Shown piece after piece: positions 49,680 to 62,600 of a stretch of DNA of 64,000 nt. The stretch is taken from assembly GCF_964340395.1 (NCBI RefSeq), contig NC_135556.1:8312501-8376500 (forward strand). The letters are read 5' to 3'. The position numbers were made by a program, and so were the translations under genes. Positions within the stretch are counted from its first letter, which is position 1. Every line of letters starts with the position of its first letter. This DNA is from Glandiceps talaboti (Eukaryota; Hemichordata; Enteropneusta; Spengelidae). The notes beneath the pieces are model-generated. The model was not told the origin of the DNA. It did not search any database and was given only the letters and a program-made list of their open reading frames with translations.

Positions 49680-50870
49680 CTGTACAATGCTGTCCATAGC
49701 TAACATCTACCTACATTTGTATCTACATTGTATACACAATAAGTATGCACATTACTATGCTGTTTATATCAATATTAAATGATACTAATTACCACATACA
49801 AATGTAGCCATTAGGGTTCAACCAATCTAAACTTCCACTGTCCTGCTGATATTCTGCCAGTGGTATTTCATCCATTGTTTCTTTTGTTGTTGTAATGTAA
49901 TGTAATGTAATGTAATGTAATGTAATGTAATGTAATGTAATGTAAAGTAATGTAATGTAATGTAAATGTAAAGTAATGTAATGTACTGTACTGTAAAATA
50001 ATGAAATGTAAAGTAATGTAATATAATGTTCTGTAAAGTAATGCAATGCAATGTAATGTAATGCAATGCAACGTAATGTAATGTAATGTAATGTAAAGTA
50101 ATGTAAAGTAATGTAATGTAATGTAATGTACTGTACTGTAAAGTAATGTAATGTAATGTAAAGTAATGTAATGTAATGTAATGTAAAGTAATGTAATGTA
50201 AAGTAATGTAATGTAATGTAATGTAATGTAATGTAAAGTAATGTAATGTAATATAATGTAATGTAATGTATGGATATAGTTTAGTATATCAGAATGTAGT
50301 CCACAGAAAACATTCACCTGACTTCAACCTACTACATGTATGTATCTACCTGGTACATGTCATTGTATATCTTAAGTATGCGTATTACTATACAGTTAAT
50401 AAATCAGTGTTATATGATACTTACCACATAGCCAACAGGGTTCGGCCAATCTAACATTCACCAACCTGTTGATATCATTTCATCCATTTAATTTTTATGT
50501 AATATACATGTATGGATAATATAGTACATGAATGTACATAGCCCACATCTGTAAGCATTCACCTGGCCCCAACCTAAACCTACATGTACAATGTACATTT
50601 GTACGTATCTACATTGCAGCCCAGTGATAAGTATGCACATTACTATGCAGTTTATTTCTCAGTATTATTATTAGATTTTACTTACTACTTAGCCATTAGG
50701 GTTCAGTGGATGTAATATACACATCTCAAATCAAACTGACCCATTGAAACTATTTCATTGTTTTATATGTAATAGTGCATGAATGTACCGTAGCCCTCAA
50801 CTCGCTGTAAGCATTCACCTTGCTCCAACCTATCTGACCCAGTGACACTATAATACTCTCTACATCTGAT
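49680..50870. repeat. ~250-300-bp tandem duplication, three to four units
   Basis: Units share ACATTC.CCT(G/T), AAGTATGCACATTACTATGC, AGCCA(T/A)(T/C)AGGGTTC and TATTTCATCCATT. The units start near 49,690, 50,280, 50,520 and 50,770. One unit contains the pentamer array below. Confidence 0.7.
49891..50270. repeat. (TAATG)n pentamer array, about 75 units
   Basis: Nearly pure TGTAA pentamers with interspersed AAGTA, CTGTA and CAATG variants over 380 bp. Long open frames here are repeat artefacts. Confidence 0.97.
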
Positions 50871-51360
50871 GTACATGTATGCACCAACTGTTTACAATCC
50901 AGCTTTATAATTGTCACATATTGTATCATTTTTTCACTTCATTTCCCTTTCTCCTATCAATGTATTATCTTGTTTTATTTCATGGAAGCGTTGGATTAGC
51001 CACAGATGTGCAACCTATGATAAAACAGATTTTCATGTATCTATTAAATATTGATGATTGAGTTCATGCAGGTATCACATGTTGATCTAGTATACACAGT
51101 AGTTTATAGTTTTCTATGGTTTATCAGGGCATCAACTATATCATTTCATTCTGAGCATTACCATATAAATTCCATGTTTCCATTTTCTATCATGTATGCT
51201 GTCAATATTTCTACGCATATAAGTTTTGCATTGGTGTTAAAACCTCAGGTTTCTTTCCAGCACTGTACATTAGTACAAGATGCAATGCCACAAATTTTAT
51301 CAGAGGGTAAAAATGTTCTAGGTGCCAAAGATGGTGTTTTGCTGCATAATTCATTTAATT

Positions 51361-51409
51361 CTGTATCTGTATCTGTATCTGTATCTGTATCTGTATCTGT
51401 ATCTGTATC
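51361..51409. repeat. (CTGTAT)n hexamer array, eight units
   Basis: Pure hexamer run ending at CTGTATCG. Confidence 0.95.
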
Positions 51410-51907
51410 GTAGACATACAAGCACCAATACTGGTTGTCGCGTACGTAGTCAAGGGTCGCATGTGGGGCAATACCATCAAAGTACTAAGGGGCCCTAGTA
51501 ATACAGGTTCATACAGGTATCACATGTATCATCCATCCTTCTTTGTGAGTCATAGATTACCACTTCCTTATTAAATTTTGTTTATCAGTTAACTTCAAAA
51601 AGGTTTTTTGTGACATGTCAACAAACATTATTGATCAAAAGTTACAAATATGCAATATCTATTTTTACACACACATTAATAATATAAGTCAATGACTATT
51701 TGTGTTCCTATGATAACCTCATTTCAAAATACTTTAACTGGTAAGTTAAAGCTTTTCTGTGGTACAATTCAATAAATTTATCGACTGATATAAAAATGTA
51801 TCTGAGTTAAAAGGGTACAAGCTTAAGTTTATATGTGATTTTGGGCTTAATTTTTGCTACTTATTTACATGTCACTCATCATTATTCTACTAACTGAAGC
51901 ATAGTTA

Positions 51908-52410
51908 ACCATCAATTGTAATTGGTGAAGTCAAAACTGGATATAACATATATTAAGTGATATGATGACACACCACCAATTGTAATTGGTGAAGTCAAAA
52001 CTGGATATAACATATAAGTGATATGATTACATACCACCAATTGTAATTGGTGAAGTCAAACCTGGATATAACATATAAGAGATATGATGACATACCACCA
52101 ATTGTAATTGGTGAATTCAAACCTGGATATAACATATAAACGATATGATGACATACCACCAATTGTAATTGGTGAATTCAAACCTGCATATAACATATAA
52201 ATGATATGATGACATACCACCAATTCTAATTGGTGAATTCAAACCTGGATATAACATATAAATGATATGATGACATACCACCAATTGTAATTGGTGAATT
52301 CAAACCTGGATATAATATATAAATGATATGATGACATACCACCAATTGTAATTGGTGAAGTCAAACCTAGTATTAAGATATAACATATAAATGATATGAT
52401 GACAAACCTG
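51908..52410. repeat. 61-bp satellite with internal palindrome, about eight copies
   Basis: Each unit contains the near-perfect palindrome CACCAATTGTAATTGGTG, then CAAACCTGGATATAACATAT and GATATGATGACATA. One unit has CTAAT in the palindrome; the last two units are rearranged. Confidence 0.95.
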
Positions 52411-53429
52411 GATATAACATATGTGATATTATGACATAATTTTTTATATACGTATAAATAAAGAATGTTGAGGAAATCCCTTCTAATACTACATACAGTA
52501 AACTGTTCCAACAATGCCAGAAGACAACTGTAATGTCAAAGAAGGCATGCATCGACTTTAACATTAAACTAGAATAGTTTAATTAAGGTTTTATGTGAGT
52601 ATCTTCACTAGAGTAAAAGGTTTATAAACTCAGCTTGCACCACTTTAAAAATTATGTTTTGACATGATTCATCACAAATCTACATCTTCTTTCCCATAAT
52701 CATACATTTCCATGTCTGGTGCAGTGCTTTTTAATTGCACTGCCAAGAATTTTAAAGAAAAGTACGCTTTTGGTAAAAAAAAAAATTACATGTACATATT
52801 TTAATATCTTTTCAATTTTGAAAACACAAAATATCTATTCAAAAGCCAGTACAATTGACATAATTTGGCAAAACAATTAAGGGTTTCTGCAAATTCTTTT
52901 TTTTTTTAAATTTTAGTTTGTAGTAAAACGACTGCAGGTGTTCAATAAATTCTTGTATTGGTGTACATGTATGGTGTAATGATTAAAAACCTTCAGTGAA
53001 TTCTTGTGTTAGTTTTTCCTGATGAGTAAACATCTCCGGCAATGTCATGAATTTTTGTTTCTGTGAGTGGTATGCTGAGTCTGAAAACATCCTCACACAC
53101 CATCAAACAGGTGATAATGAGCCTGCCTGTAATGAGCACACATAGTCAGCACAGTGGGTGTTAGTATCTATCTTAAAGTTTTCTAGGAATTCTTGTTTTA
53201 GTATATGGCTTAATGATTAAAAGCCTTGAGTGAGTTCTCATTTAGCCTGTAACCATTAAGCCGATAATGGCATACATGACAAGTCTACACAGTGCATCTA
53301 AATCATGATGGTTTACATCTACGTGACCTAGCTATCAAACTATGATTGCCTTTCAATACATAAAACCACTTTAAAGGCCAGTAATAGGCTTTGGTGCACA
53401 GCTGATATACTAACAATACAATATTTAAA

Positions 53430-53705
53430 GTCTTGTCAGGTATGGCAAGTATAAACAGATAGGCCACCAAAAACCTCCAACATAAATCTGATAACTTTGA
53501 TGCAATGCTTTAAATTCTTGTCTGCTACAGCCAGTATAAACAGACACACCAACAAATCCTCCAACAGAACTATAATTAAACTGTGATTCAATACTTCAAT
53601 TCTTCTTAGGCCAGTATAAACACACAAGGAACAAATCCTCAAATAGAAATTTGATAACTTTGATGCAATACTTAAATTCTTGTCAGGTTCAGCAAATATA
53701 AACCA
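53430..53705. repeat. ~82-bp tandem repeat, three to four copies
   Basis: Units share CCAGTATAAACA, AATCCTCCAA and TTTGATGCAATACTT, then AATTCTTGTC. Spacing is 80-85 bp. Confidence 0.85.
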
Positions 53706-54168
53706 ATTCTGTCATAATGGGAATTTTTTGGCCCTCTAAACCCTGGCTCTAAACTAATGCACAGCAATTTCTTGTACCACACTAAATTTGGCATCCTCCT
53801 TAACCAGATTTTATTTGGACCCAAGTTACAAAAAATGCAGAAATTACATGTATTTTATTAGAGAACACACTGTTTTAGATCATCTCTTGCAAGTTGCAAT
53901 TTATGAGTCTCTCAAAGAACAGTGTGTGGTCATCTTTATCACAATCTATACATTGTATTTGCTGGTACAATTATAGCATTGAGATGTGCCATTTACTGTC
54001 TTTCTACAAGTACTTTTACATGTATCGCTACTATGCTACATGTTATGCAGGGTAGAACCCTCACTAAAAACATAGACAGTGGAAAAGACTCCACTGTCTA
54101 TGATTAAGAGATTAAGATGAGCATTAATATTTCATGAGAAAATTGCCATCACAGATTTCCTACCTACA

Positions 54169-54171
<3 letters not shown>

Positions 54172-54229
<58 letters not shown>
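54172..54229. repeat. (GT)29 microsatellite
   Basis: Uninterrupted GT run. Confidence 0.97.
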
Positions 54230-54233
<4 letters not shown>

Positions 54234-55014
54234 CAAACTGTTCATGAAACAAATTGTCCTTTCCAAAGTAGATTAGACTACAGATACTAGAGCTAGACAT
54301 GGCATTCCATGTCTGCAGTCTACCTTATGGTAACACTAATATTGTACATGTAGGCCCACTTCTTGCTATGTGATTAGTGTGAGCATAGGTCTATTGATTT
54401 ACACATTAGTTTAGCTGATCTCTATAAAGTAAAGTTTACACACTGATACTTCAACAATTTATAATGTTTATTCAGAGATACTTCAACAATTTGTCTGTTT
54501 ATTGACATCATTAATAGCCATAATGAGCTTATTGCTGCCATAGTGAAGTTAACATAACTGTATCATTCAGAACATTAGCACTGTGGCTGTGAGTGTTAAA
54601 CACCAACCTTTTCACAAAAACGATAATGTCCTATAATCTCTTTCTGACAATCAAGTCGGTGACAGGGTAGACATTTAAAATGAGGTGTGGATTCTGTTGA
54701 TCCTGTATGGACGTATCAGAGCGTAGAATGACACTATGATGAAGTACATTACATTTTCAGTGTTACTTTACATTGAAGTATAATCATACATCATTACATG
54801 TATGATTAACAGACACTGGCAGAGTTTTCAATTTTTGCAATTTTCAAATTTTCAAATTTTCTTTTGAAAACTGAATTCTCACAGTTTAAATCACATGATT
54901 TCATTTTTCCAATACAATGTTTTTATAATAATTATTTGATAGAAATGTTATGAAGGATGTACATATATATGTACTAAAAAATACAGTTTACTTCACTTGA
55001 TATCAGGAATTGTT

Positions 55015-55160
55015 CAATCCCATATTTTCGCATTTGCGACATCTTCTGTACCTTTCCATAGCAGAGTAATAGGACTATTCTTTGTTCTGGACTAACTGTC
55101 TATAGCTGTGCAAGAAAACTGCTTTTCACGTCTTAATCTGAAATGGGCCTTTTAAATACA
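55015..55160 (+). mobile_element. Family D repeat, copy
   Basis: CAATCCCATATTTTCGCATT, TTTGTTCTGGACTAACTGTC, CAAGAAAACTGCTTTTCACG and TGAAATGGGCCTTTTAAA are in family order. Confidence 0.65.
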
Positions 55161-55499
55161 GACCAGGGATTGTATTGTATTGGAATTTATTCCATCAGAG
55201 AAGAAAAGTATATACACAAACTTTGAAAGCAACAGAACATTTCTGGTGAGGGCCATGGAAATAGTTCCCCAGGAACTAATCAAAGTCCATGGACCAACCA
55301 TGCAAATAATTAAGACAAATTTGGGAGGGTACGAGTTTCACCACAACAAAAAATACAATTTTACAATGTAAATAAAGAGATAAAGATATTTTGATGGCAA
55401 TTAAGTAAATACATGGAAGCTTATGAAAGCAAAATAAGAGAAAAGGTAACATGCATAAGCCCTTACACATACTGAAATAAAATTACTGTGGCAAATTGA

Positions 55500-55695
55500 A
55501 AAGAACAAAAGATAAAGTTTATTCCGTCATAAGATACTGCTTTAAGTTTGTCTTAAAAGCTATGTCTATTGTTTATCATTCTTACTGTCATGGGCACAGA
55601 GTTCCAGGTTGTAATAAATGCATATTTGAAGTTGTGTTGACTAATTGAGAGGTTAACCTCAATCACAAGTTCCCACATTAGTGGTACCTAGTTAG
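55500..55695 (-). pseudogene. Non-LTR retrotransposon 3' coding remnant
   Basis: The minus strand reads EVNLSISQHNFKYAFITTWN then SVPMTVRMINNRHSF, a stop, then DKLKAVSYDGINFI. The WNSVP motif and its setting are typical of the region after the reverse transcriptase in LINEs. It is broken and short. Confidence 0.5.
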
Positions 55696-55719
55696 TGGGG
55701 AGTCATAAGGGTTTGATGC

Positions 55720-55845
55720 ACGTAACATAGGACCATTTTTTGTTCTGGACAAACTTTCTATATGTGTAGCTCTGCAAGACAACTGCTTTTCGTATGATCT
55801 TAATGTTAAATCCTAATTTGAACTGGGCCTTTTTGTTATCAAGAA
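55720..55845 (+). mobile_element. Family D repeat, copy
   Basis: TTTTTTGTTCTGGACAAACT, GCTCTGCAAGACAACTGCTT, TTAAATCCTAATTTGAACTG and GGGCCTTTTT. It shows the uninterrupted join that is broken at 22,525. Confidence 0.7.
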
Positions 55846-57624
55846 TGTCTTGATATGGTGATGTGGACTCACCTGTTAAATCTTACCTAATGTACATGTA
55901 ACAACAGTTTCACTGACAGTAGAATCAAAACAAGTTTGATAAATACAACCATCTGGTAAAGGAGACAGCAATGCAATCCACAAGGTCAAATAATAGTCAT
56001 TAGCAGCAGAATATGGAGATAAAATCTGTATTACTGAAATTAATGCTCAGATAGAGTTTAATGTGAAAGCATAGATCCTGTTTTGTAAATTGTATGCTAT
56101 ATGCCAATCTCAATATTTGATGTTGCCATGGCAACTTTAAATACGATGATTACAGAGATTCATTAGCCTGGCAAGTTTGCAATGTGATCCTCTCTATGTT
56201 CATTTATTTGAATGATTGTCGGCTTTTATGAAGGGATGTACATGTACTGTACAATAAAGCTACCCTGTGTTTCACCAGAATGTACATGTAGGAACAAGTC
56301 TGTTCCTGCAACATAGTACAAGTACATGTACTGGTATCAGGGCATCTGATTTCTAGCATTTTATATTTTTAAAGAGTTTTGCTTTTTACACTGCTTTTTA
56401 CTTAACGGCAAGTTGTACGATAATACTATTTTCATCATAAATATTCCAGAATATGTATTTAAATGTGGGAATCTGTACCTATAATGTATTCTTGTGTTTG
56501 ATTTATGATTCATAACATTTTTAGGTCTGAGAATCAGAATGAATAGAAAACCATTGCATGTACAGGAAATTTTCTAACAAACGTAAATAAACAATTGTAC
56601 CATTGAGATCATACCAATTTGTTTTCTCCTATGTGTTAATAATATCAAACTCAAGGCCAGTTACTCAATGAGTTATGTTTGCATAAAATAAATTAAAAAA
56701 ACAACTTGCCATAAAAATAATAATATGGGCAATACCATGGTAAGTATACTGATACTGAATACCTACAAGTGTTTACTGTAGATGGCTATCGATGTTTTTC
56801 TTCGAACACAAATGGTAGAAATCCATATTGCTGTACACATTGATTCTGATTGTGCAAATACATTATTTGAAAATAATTTCAAGTTTTACATAACATACAA
56901 TGAAGCATTTCTTTTTCATGAATTCAAATTTTCAACGAGTATCTCCATTTATCAGTTTCACTTGTATAGTAATTTTTACCGATTTTACAAAATTCTGTCA
57001 CAAAAGACATCAAGAAAATAATTTCCATAAAAAAGTAAAATGCAGAACATAAGATATACATAGCTATATGATTTTCACCATGTCTTAGCTATAGATTCAC
57101 TACCATTAAATACAGGTCTGTCAAACCATGTCTTTCATTCTATTCCTTTTCCTAATAATTAGTTTCATAAATGACTTTGTAGCCACAGGTAGTAAATCAG
57201 TGTGGGTAATTTTGTCTTGAACCTTTCACATTGAAAGCACAAGACATCAATATAAACTACAGCTTATAATCCTAGTCTGGCATGTTATTCCCTTGCTAGT
57301 ATATCATAGTGTGTACAGTAATCGAAGATGAAATTATACCATTCTGTGATTTCTCAGGCACAAACGGAAGAAGTTACATAACAATTCTTCCTTTGTTAAG
57401 ATGACTTTCAGTATCATCAAGAATAATTGTAAACATGTTTTTTTTTTTATCAAGACATCACATTAATTGCAATTTAGGAAGAGGTTTGTATCACAAGCAT
57501 ATCTTTGATGCTTTACCTGTTATTATCGTAGGAGTTGACGTCATAAAATAATGAATATCATTCTATCAATTACTATAACATCCCATCACTAACAACAATG
57601 GTCAAATGCATTGGAAACTATTCC

Positions 57625-57681
57625 AGTTTTACCATATTCTCCCTATCTGTTACCGGGGTTTCCCCCAACCTTAGCAAAAAC
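57625..57681 (-). mobile_element. Family E fragment, reverse
   Basis: CTGTTACCGGGGTTTCCCCC followed by AACCTTAGCAAAAACATG is the reverse complement of the family E left end. Confidence 0.6.
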
Positions 57682-58164
57682 ATGGCCTAAATTATACTCC
57701 TATTGTAATACTAATACTAATAGTCTGTGTCAACGCATAGTTGAGGAAAATCATTGTATACTAGACAGAAGCTGGATCATGGTAGTTGCTAAAGACAATG
57801 ATAACGATACAGCAACCAAGGTAAAATGTAGTTTTGAGATTAAGAACATTCTGATCTATTAGTGAATAAAGGTTGATCCTATCAAGAATAATTGAAAATA
57901 GTGTACTAGTAATAACAAGGTTGCAGTACTACCAACAAGGATACAAAGAAAGAATTTCAATCCTTTGTTGTAGAACAGTTTGTGAAAAGCTCTCAATTCT
58001 GTCATCGATACGAGACCGGTTGGATGGGGGTAAACAAATGTATATTCCATTCAGATTTAATAAATTTGTATTAAATGCAAGATAACACTAAATAATTACA
58101 CTTTCCTTTGAAATGTAGACAAATACTGTGATACCCATCTTTTTGTTTTAAAAAAAGACACAGG

Positions 58165-58168
58165 CAAA

Positions 58169-58211
<43 letters not shown>

Positions 58212-58213
58212 AA
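58165..58213. repeat. (AAAT)n microsatellite
   Basis: Twelve AAAT units. A shorter run lies at about 23,560. Confidence 0.95.
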
Positions 58214-58449
58214 GAATGCGAACATATTCATCATATATACTTGCGCAAGTAAATATGTACTACGTTGAAAATCACTGAAATCATAATGAAAATGTACAAA
58301 ATGGTGTATGTAACTTTTTTCCTATTTTTACATCTACAAAATTGGGTATGCATTATATAAAATCAAATACATCTTCACCGCACTTGCTTCATCGTGTTTT
58401 TTTTCTTATACAACACACTGTGAAACAAATATTCATTTTTCTCAGTACA

Positions 58450-59193
58450 GTTCGTTAGTCGAGTCCCGGTCATCTGCAATATTATTTTCCATATCGCACG
58501 GTAATGTAATGTTTAAAACGTCGCTCTATTACTAGACAAAGAGAGTTCAATAACGCCGCAGGTCTCTACCTACCCTGTTTTAAGCTTTGTAAATAATATC
58601 GTCTTCAGATGGATGAATGGGCTAGTATTGCATGCAATCGGTCTTGCAAGTTCAAGATACACTCTCCAGGTCTCCCTTTCTTCGGATACAGATACGAATG
58701 AATGACTGCAGAGGGACTGCACGATCCTTGAGTGCAACAACCGATTCACATATCAATACTGGGCAATGTCCATCCGCTAAAATATTTACTCCTCTCACAG
58801 AATAGGAGTATAACGCTTTTGATAAATCAGTTTGATAGTTTTTCCACTATTCTTTCTTTATGGGATTTTACAACAGGATCGCAGATGCAATGAATATGTG
58901 AAACTTTGTTTAGACTTTTCAGCGGAGTGATATCGAATTAATTACAGCAAATAAACTTTCCCCTGAGCCAAGTAACAAATATTCGTGAAAAGAAATTTAT
59001 CTTTTACTGCTAGCGCTATATTTACTATAAAAACTCCACTGTGTATTGTTACAGTATTATTCTAATGTAAATAATTCGTGGACATTCGTTTTTTCGGTAG
59101 TATACTAGAATAATGAAGTTCAATGTTTTCTGAACTTTGACCTATGACCTTTGTAGTCTGTTGTGATGTAAGAATAAGCGAGCGAAGGAAATC
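58450..59193. promoter_or_regulatory. LIAS: LIAS upstream region, possible shared promoter
   Basis: CpG pairs are visibly denser at 58,450-58,760 than in the surrounding DNA (CGTTAGTCGAGTCCCGG, TATCGCACGG, AACGTCGCTC, AACGCCGCAGG). On the minus strand a donor-like ACAGG|GTAGGT at 58,574/58,573 could end a 5' UTR exon. The LIAS start lies 430-740 bases to the right. Transcription start sites are not visible from sequence. Confidence 0.4.
59131..59150 (-). promoter_or_regulatory. LIAS: Three nuclear-receptor half-sites spaced by one base (DR1-DR1)
   Basis: On the minus strand the order is AGGTCA, one base, AGGTCA, one base, AGTTCA (half-sites at 59145-59150, 59138-59143 and 59131-59136). Two overlapping DR1 elements of the kind bound by HNF4 or RXR heterodimers result. 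They lie 44-63 bases upstream of the LIAS start codon. Binding is inferred. Confidence 0.5.
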
Positions 59194-59286
59194 ATGGCAG
59201 CAGGACTTCGTAGAACAACAGCTTGGGTGTTTAGCTATGGTATTCGACTAAATGTGGCCGAAGTATGTCTTCAAACTCCAAGACAG
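59194..59286 (+). CDS. LIAS: LIAS exon 1
   Basis: ATG in GAAATCATGG context; 31 codons; donor ACAG|GTAAGC at 59286/59287, phase 0. It encodes the mitochondrial presequence. No upstream in-frame start is evident. Confidence 0.8.
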
Positions 59287-59546
59287 GTAAGCTATATTCA
59301 CAAAGAAGGCTTGAAATCGTCATCGGTACTCGATGACCCGATTGAAACGCAATAATTGTTACTGGCGTTGGCAATGGAATGTCCTGTAATCGAGGTCATG
59401 TCTGATTACTCTGATGATCATTTACAATTCACTACACTTTAGACATAACTCCAATAAAACTATGAAACAATCGTAATATTTTGTTTCACTGTGCTGTTAT
59501 TGGTAGGACTTTTAAAACAGTTTTGTAGCTGCAATGATGTGGCTTG

Positions 59547-59639
<93 letters not shown>

Positions 59640-62600
59640 CAACAACAAATAAACATCAAAAACAATCAAAAGACACTCAAACACAAACAAACGAGACAAC
59701 AAGGGCAGATGCATTAAAAGAAACACAGTGACCCAAACTAATCATCATTTTTTACCATTCAGATCTGCATATTGTCATTTTCTCAATATTACACTATAAC
59801 ACCCTTATCATATCAAATGACTAGGGAACTCAGGTAGATTTACCTATGTACATTCCTTGGCAAAAACACTGTCATCTACATGTACATAGAAGTCAAAATT
59901 ACTGTGTTAACAGTTTAACTTTATTGTGTTAACTCAGGTCTCACACATCCAACCTGCATACTGTTGCTGTCAGCCGAATCATCGACTGTACTCGTCACTT
60001 TCCAAAGAACAGAAGTCAAAGTTAGCAGATGGACCAGATTTAGCTGATTTCATCTCAGGAAATGTTGAGGGCAGTGCATCATCATATAGTGGGAAATTAA
60101 AATTGGAGAAAGGTGACAAGAGACTGCGTCTACCACCCTGGTTAAAAACAGAAATACCCATTGGGAAGAATTACAGCAAACTAAAGAAACAACTCAGAAG
60201 TCTAAAACTACACACAGTGAGTATAACATGGAGGCTGATATAAGGACATGAAATCATTTATTGTTGGTATATAACACTTACAAAGTTAACAGTTGTCGAT
60301 TACTGATTTTATAAATAGACACAACACAATTTGATGAGCTAAGAGCTTTTTACTGCAAAGTTAGGAGTGAACTTTCTGTAATACCTACTGAGGTAAACAT
60401 AGTTAATTTAATTTATTAATTATATTCACATCTTGAAATGTTATCCTGGTATACAGATAACTTTCAATCAATCATATTTGTAAATTGTGAACATATTTTA
60501 AATGAATGAAATTTTGCCAATGATTTTGTGGACAAAAAGTTGCTAGTGATACATTGAGATACTCGATGTGTTATTTGTCATTGTTTCTGTCACTGTTTGC
60601 ATGGTTGTATTAAACAAAGCCAGTGAACACTAACATGAAATGGGCTGTAAGTATTGACACCAACTTTCTGATAATTTGACAGGTTTGCGAAGAAGCTAGA
60701 TGTCCTAACATTGGTGAATGCTGGGGAGGTGGAGAACATGAGACAGCAACAGCTACCATCATGGTAAGTGTGGAAAATTGTATCGTAATAACAGAAAGTA
60801 GAAATTTAGTGTAATTTTTTTGATGAATTTTCACTTGTGCTGTTTTAAACATGGATCATGAGTTCAGGGATTTTTGCTAAGGTTTTGGAACCCCCAGTAA
60901 CAAAGGGAAGAAAATCTGGTAAAACTTTGATAGATTTTTCAAACCCAGTACCATAATTTTGGTTGGGATCCTCAGTGAAAAGTTTTGGGGAATATACTTT
61001 TATGACACTGTTTGTAAAATGGTACAAACAAAAGAAAGGCCTACCACCTCAAACATACCCCCGAACTGTAGAATTGTATGACAAAACCCCATGACACGCA
61101 AGTGCAGGTGTGGTGTACTCAGGGGTATTTGCATGAGTGCTTGCAGTGTTCTCTATGGCAGTACTTTCATGAGCATAACGAGTGCAAGTGCAGGAGAAAA
61201 CACTGCAAGCTCAAGTGCAAATATCCCTCAGTACCCACACTGGAACTCACTTGGTGCGGGGTTCTGTTATTATTTTTGGTATTACACTGCAGTGCAATAG
61301 TTTGCACCTGCAATGGTGCAAATAATCTCCAGTATATATGTAACTATAAATAGTCTATCATATGCACTACAATTAATAGTGCAGGGCAGACACTGTGGTA
61401 AATACCTATATATCAATTGATTCAGATTCAAATTCTCCTAGTAGACATCATCTCTTTACAGGTTCTATGCCGTAGGGTTATGCTACATCTTGAGTTCTTA
61501 TGATGATATTTTGAAATGCTAAGGGCAAAAACTAGTCAGAACTTTTGAAAACCCTTTGAATTGAGTTTTGTTGCCACTATTATCCAGTTTTCATTTGTGT
61601 TGATGTCTTTATACTTCTATTTGTTGTGATGGGCACCAAGCTCTCTTGTAATTTGTTGAGTGCCCTCTGATGAAATGAAAATCCTAATCCAAACCGTTCT
61701 ATTTCATGTAAAAAATGGTGTCAAACCAAGCTTAGTCTGCTCCCTTCATGGTCTCCAAAGTGGCACCTACATATTGGTGATACCAGTCTCTTGAGTGTAT
61801 GAGCCTCAGCCCCCTTGTGAAAAAATCATAGGGAAAACGCTACGATGGTGTAGGTAGCCCACCAAATCTAGCCCTGAGACTTTGTGTGGTCTTTATCTAT
61901 CTAAAGCTAAAACTATGACAAGTCTCTTGACTAACTAACTTATAATACTCTTATACTGAATAGGTTCTTGGCGATACATGTACAAGAGGCTGTATGTTCT
62001 GTTCTGTGAAAACAGCACGAGCTCCACCACCTCCCGATGCCAATGAGCCGATCAATACAGCTGAAGCCATTGCCAGCTGGGGTCTAGATTATGTGGTCCT
62101 CACATCGGTGGATAGAGATGGTAAGACAAGGGGACATTCTCACTGTTAGTGATTCTTTCTTGACATGAAAACAACAGATTACAGTTAATTGTAGTCTCCA
62201 GAGTGTAATATAAATGGAAATTTTATCATATCTTACAGTTGTATGAACAATTTTATTGCTTTGTGAAACTGTAGACTTGAAAATGTCTTTCAATGTGTAT
62301 ATATAGATGACTGCACAAAAGCTCAGACAACAATACATAGATAAAAAATACAATTTTGGTCGTGCATGGCTATCCCATCCTGAGAGTATGAGAGTGAGCT
62401 ATGCAACAGCGCCCCAGTGACCAGAATTGTAAAGGATATTATTTATGTGAGCAGACATTGTATTCTGTTAAACATGGCTTTTCTTTACAAATCTAAGTCA
62501 CCAGCTGAATTTATGGGATTAATGCAATTCATTTATTTACTGTCCTTGTTTGTAACAGCTTCCATTTGTCCACGGTTTGGTGTCAGCAGTTGTAGATTTA

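Larger units (their letters stand above)
27735..58560. other. Gene-free interval rich in repeats
   Basis: I see no exon with recognisable homology on either strand over about 31 kb. Open frames are short and mostly repeat-derived. The stretch may be mainly a first intron of TRMT9B if that gene starts near 58.6 kb. Repeats and mobile elements within it are listed one by one. Gaps between them (for example 30.1-32.0, 36.0-38.4, 42.0-44.2 and 47.6-49.0 kb) are AT-rich with scattered TACATGTA palindromes. Confidence 0.6.

Noticed and set aside
49868-50317. 149-codon frame of HYITL repeats
   Set aside because: Pure by-product of the (TAATG)n array.
51051-51413. 120-codon frame ending in VSVSVS
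   Set aside because: The end is the hexamer microsatellite and the rest has no family resemblance.
55180-55371. 63-codon frame on plus strand
   Set aside because: It overlaps the edge of a repeat region and has no recognisable motif or splice context.
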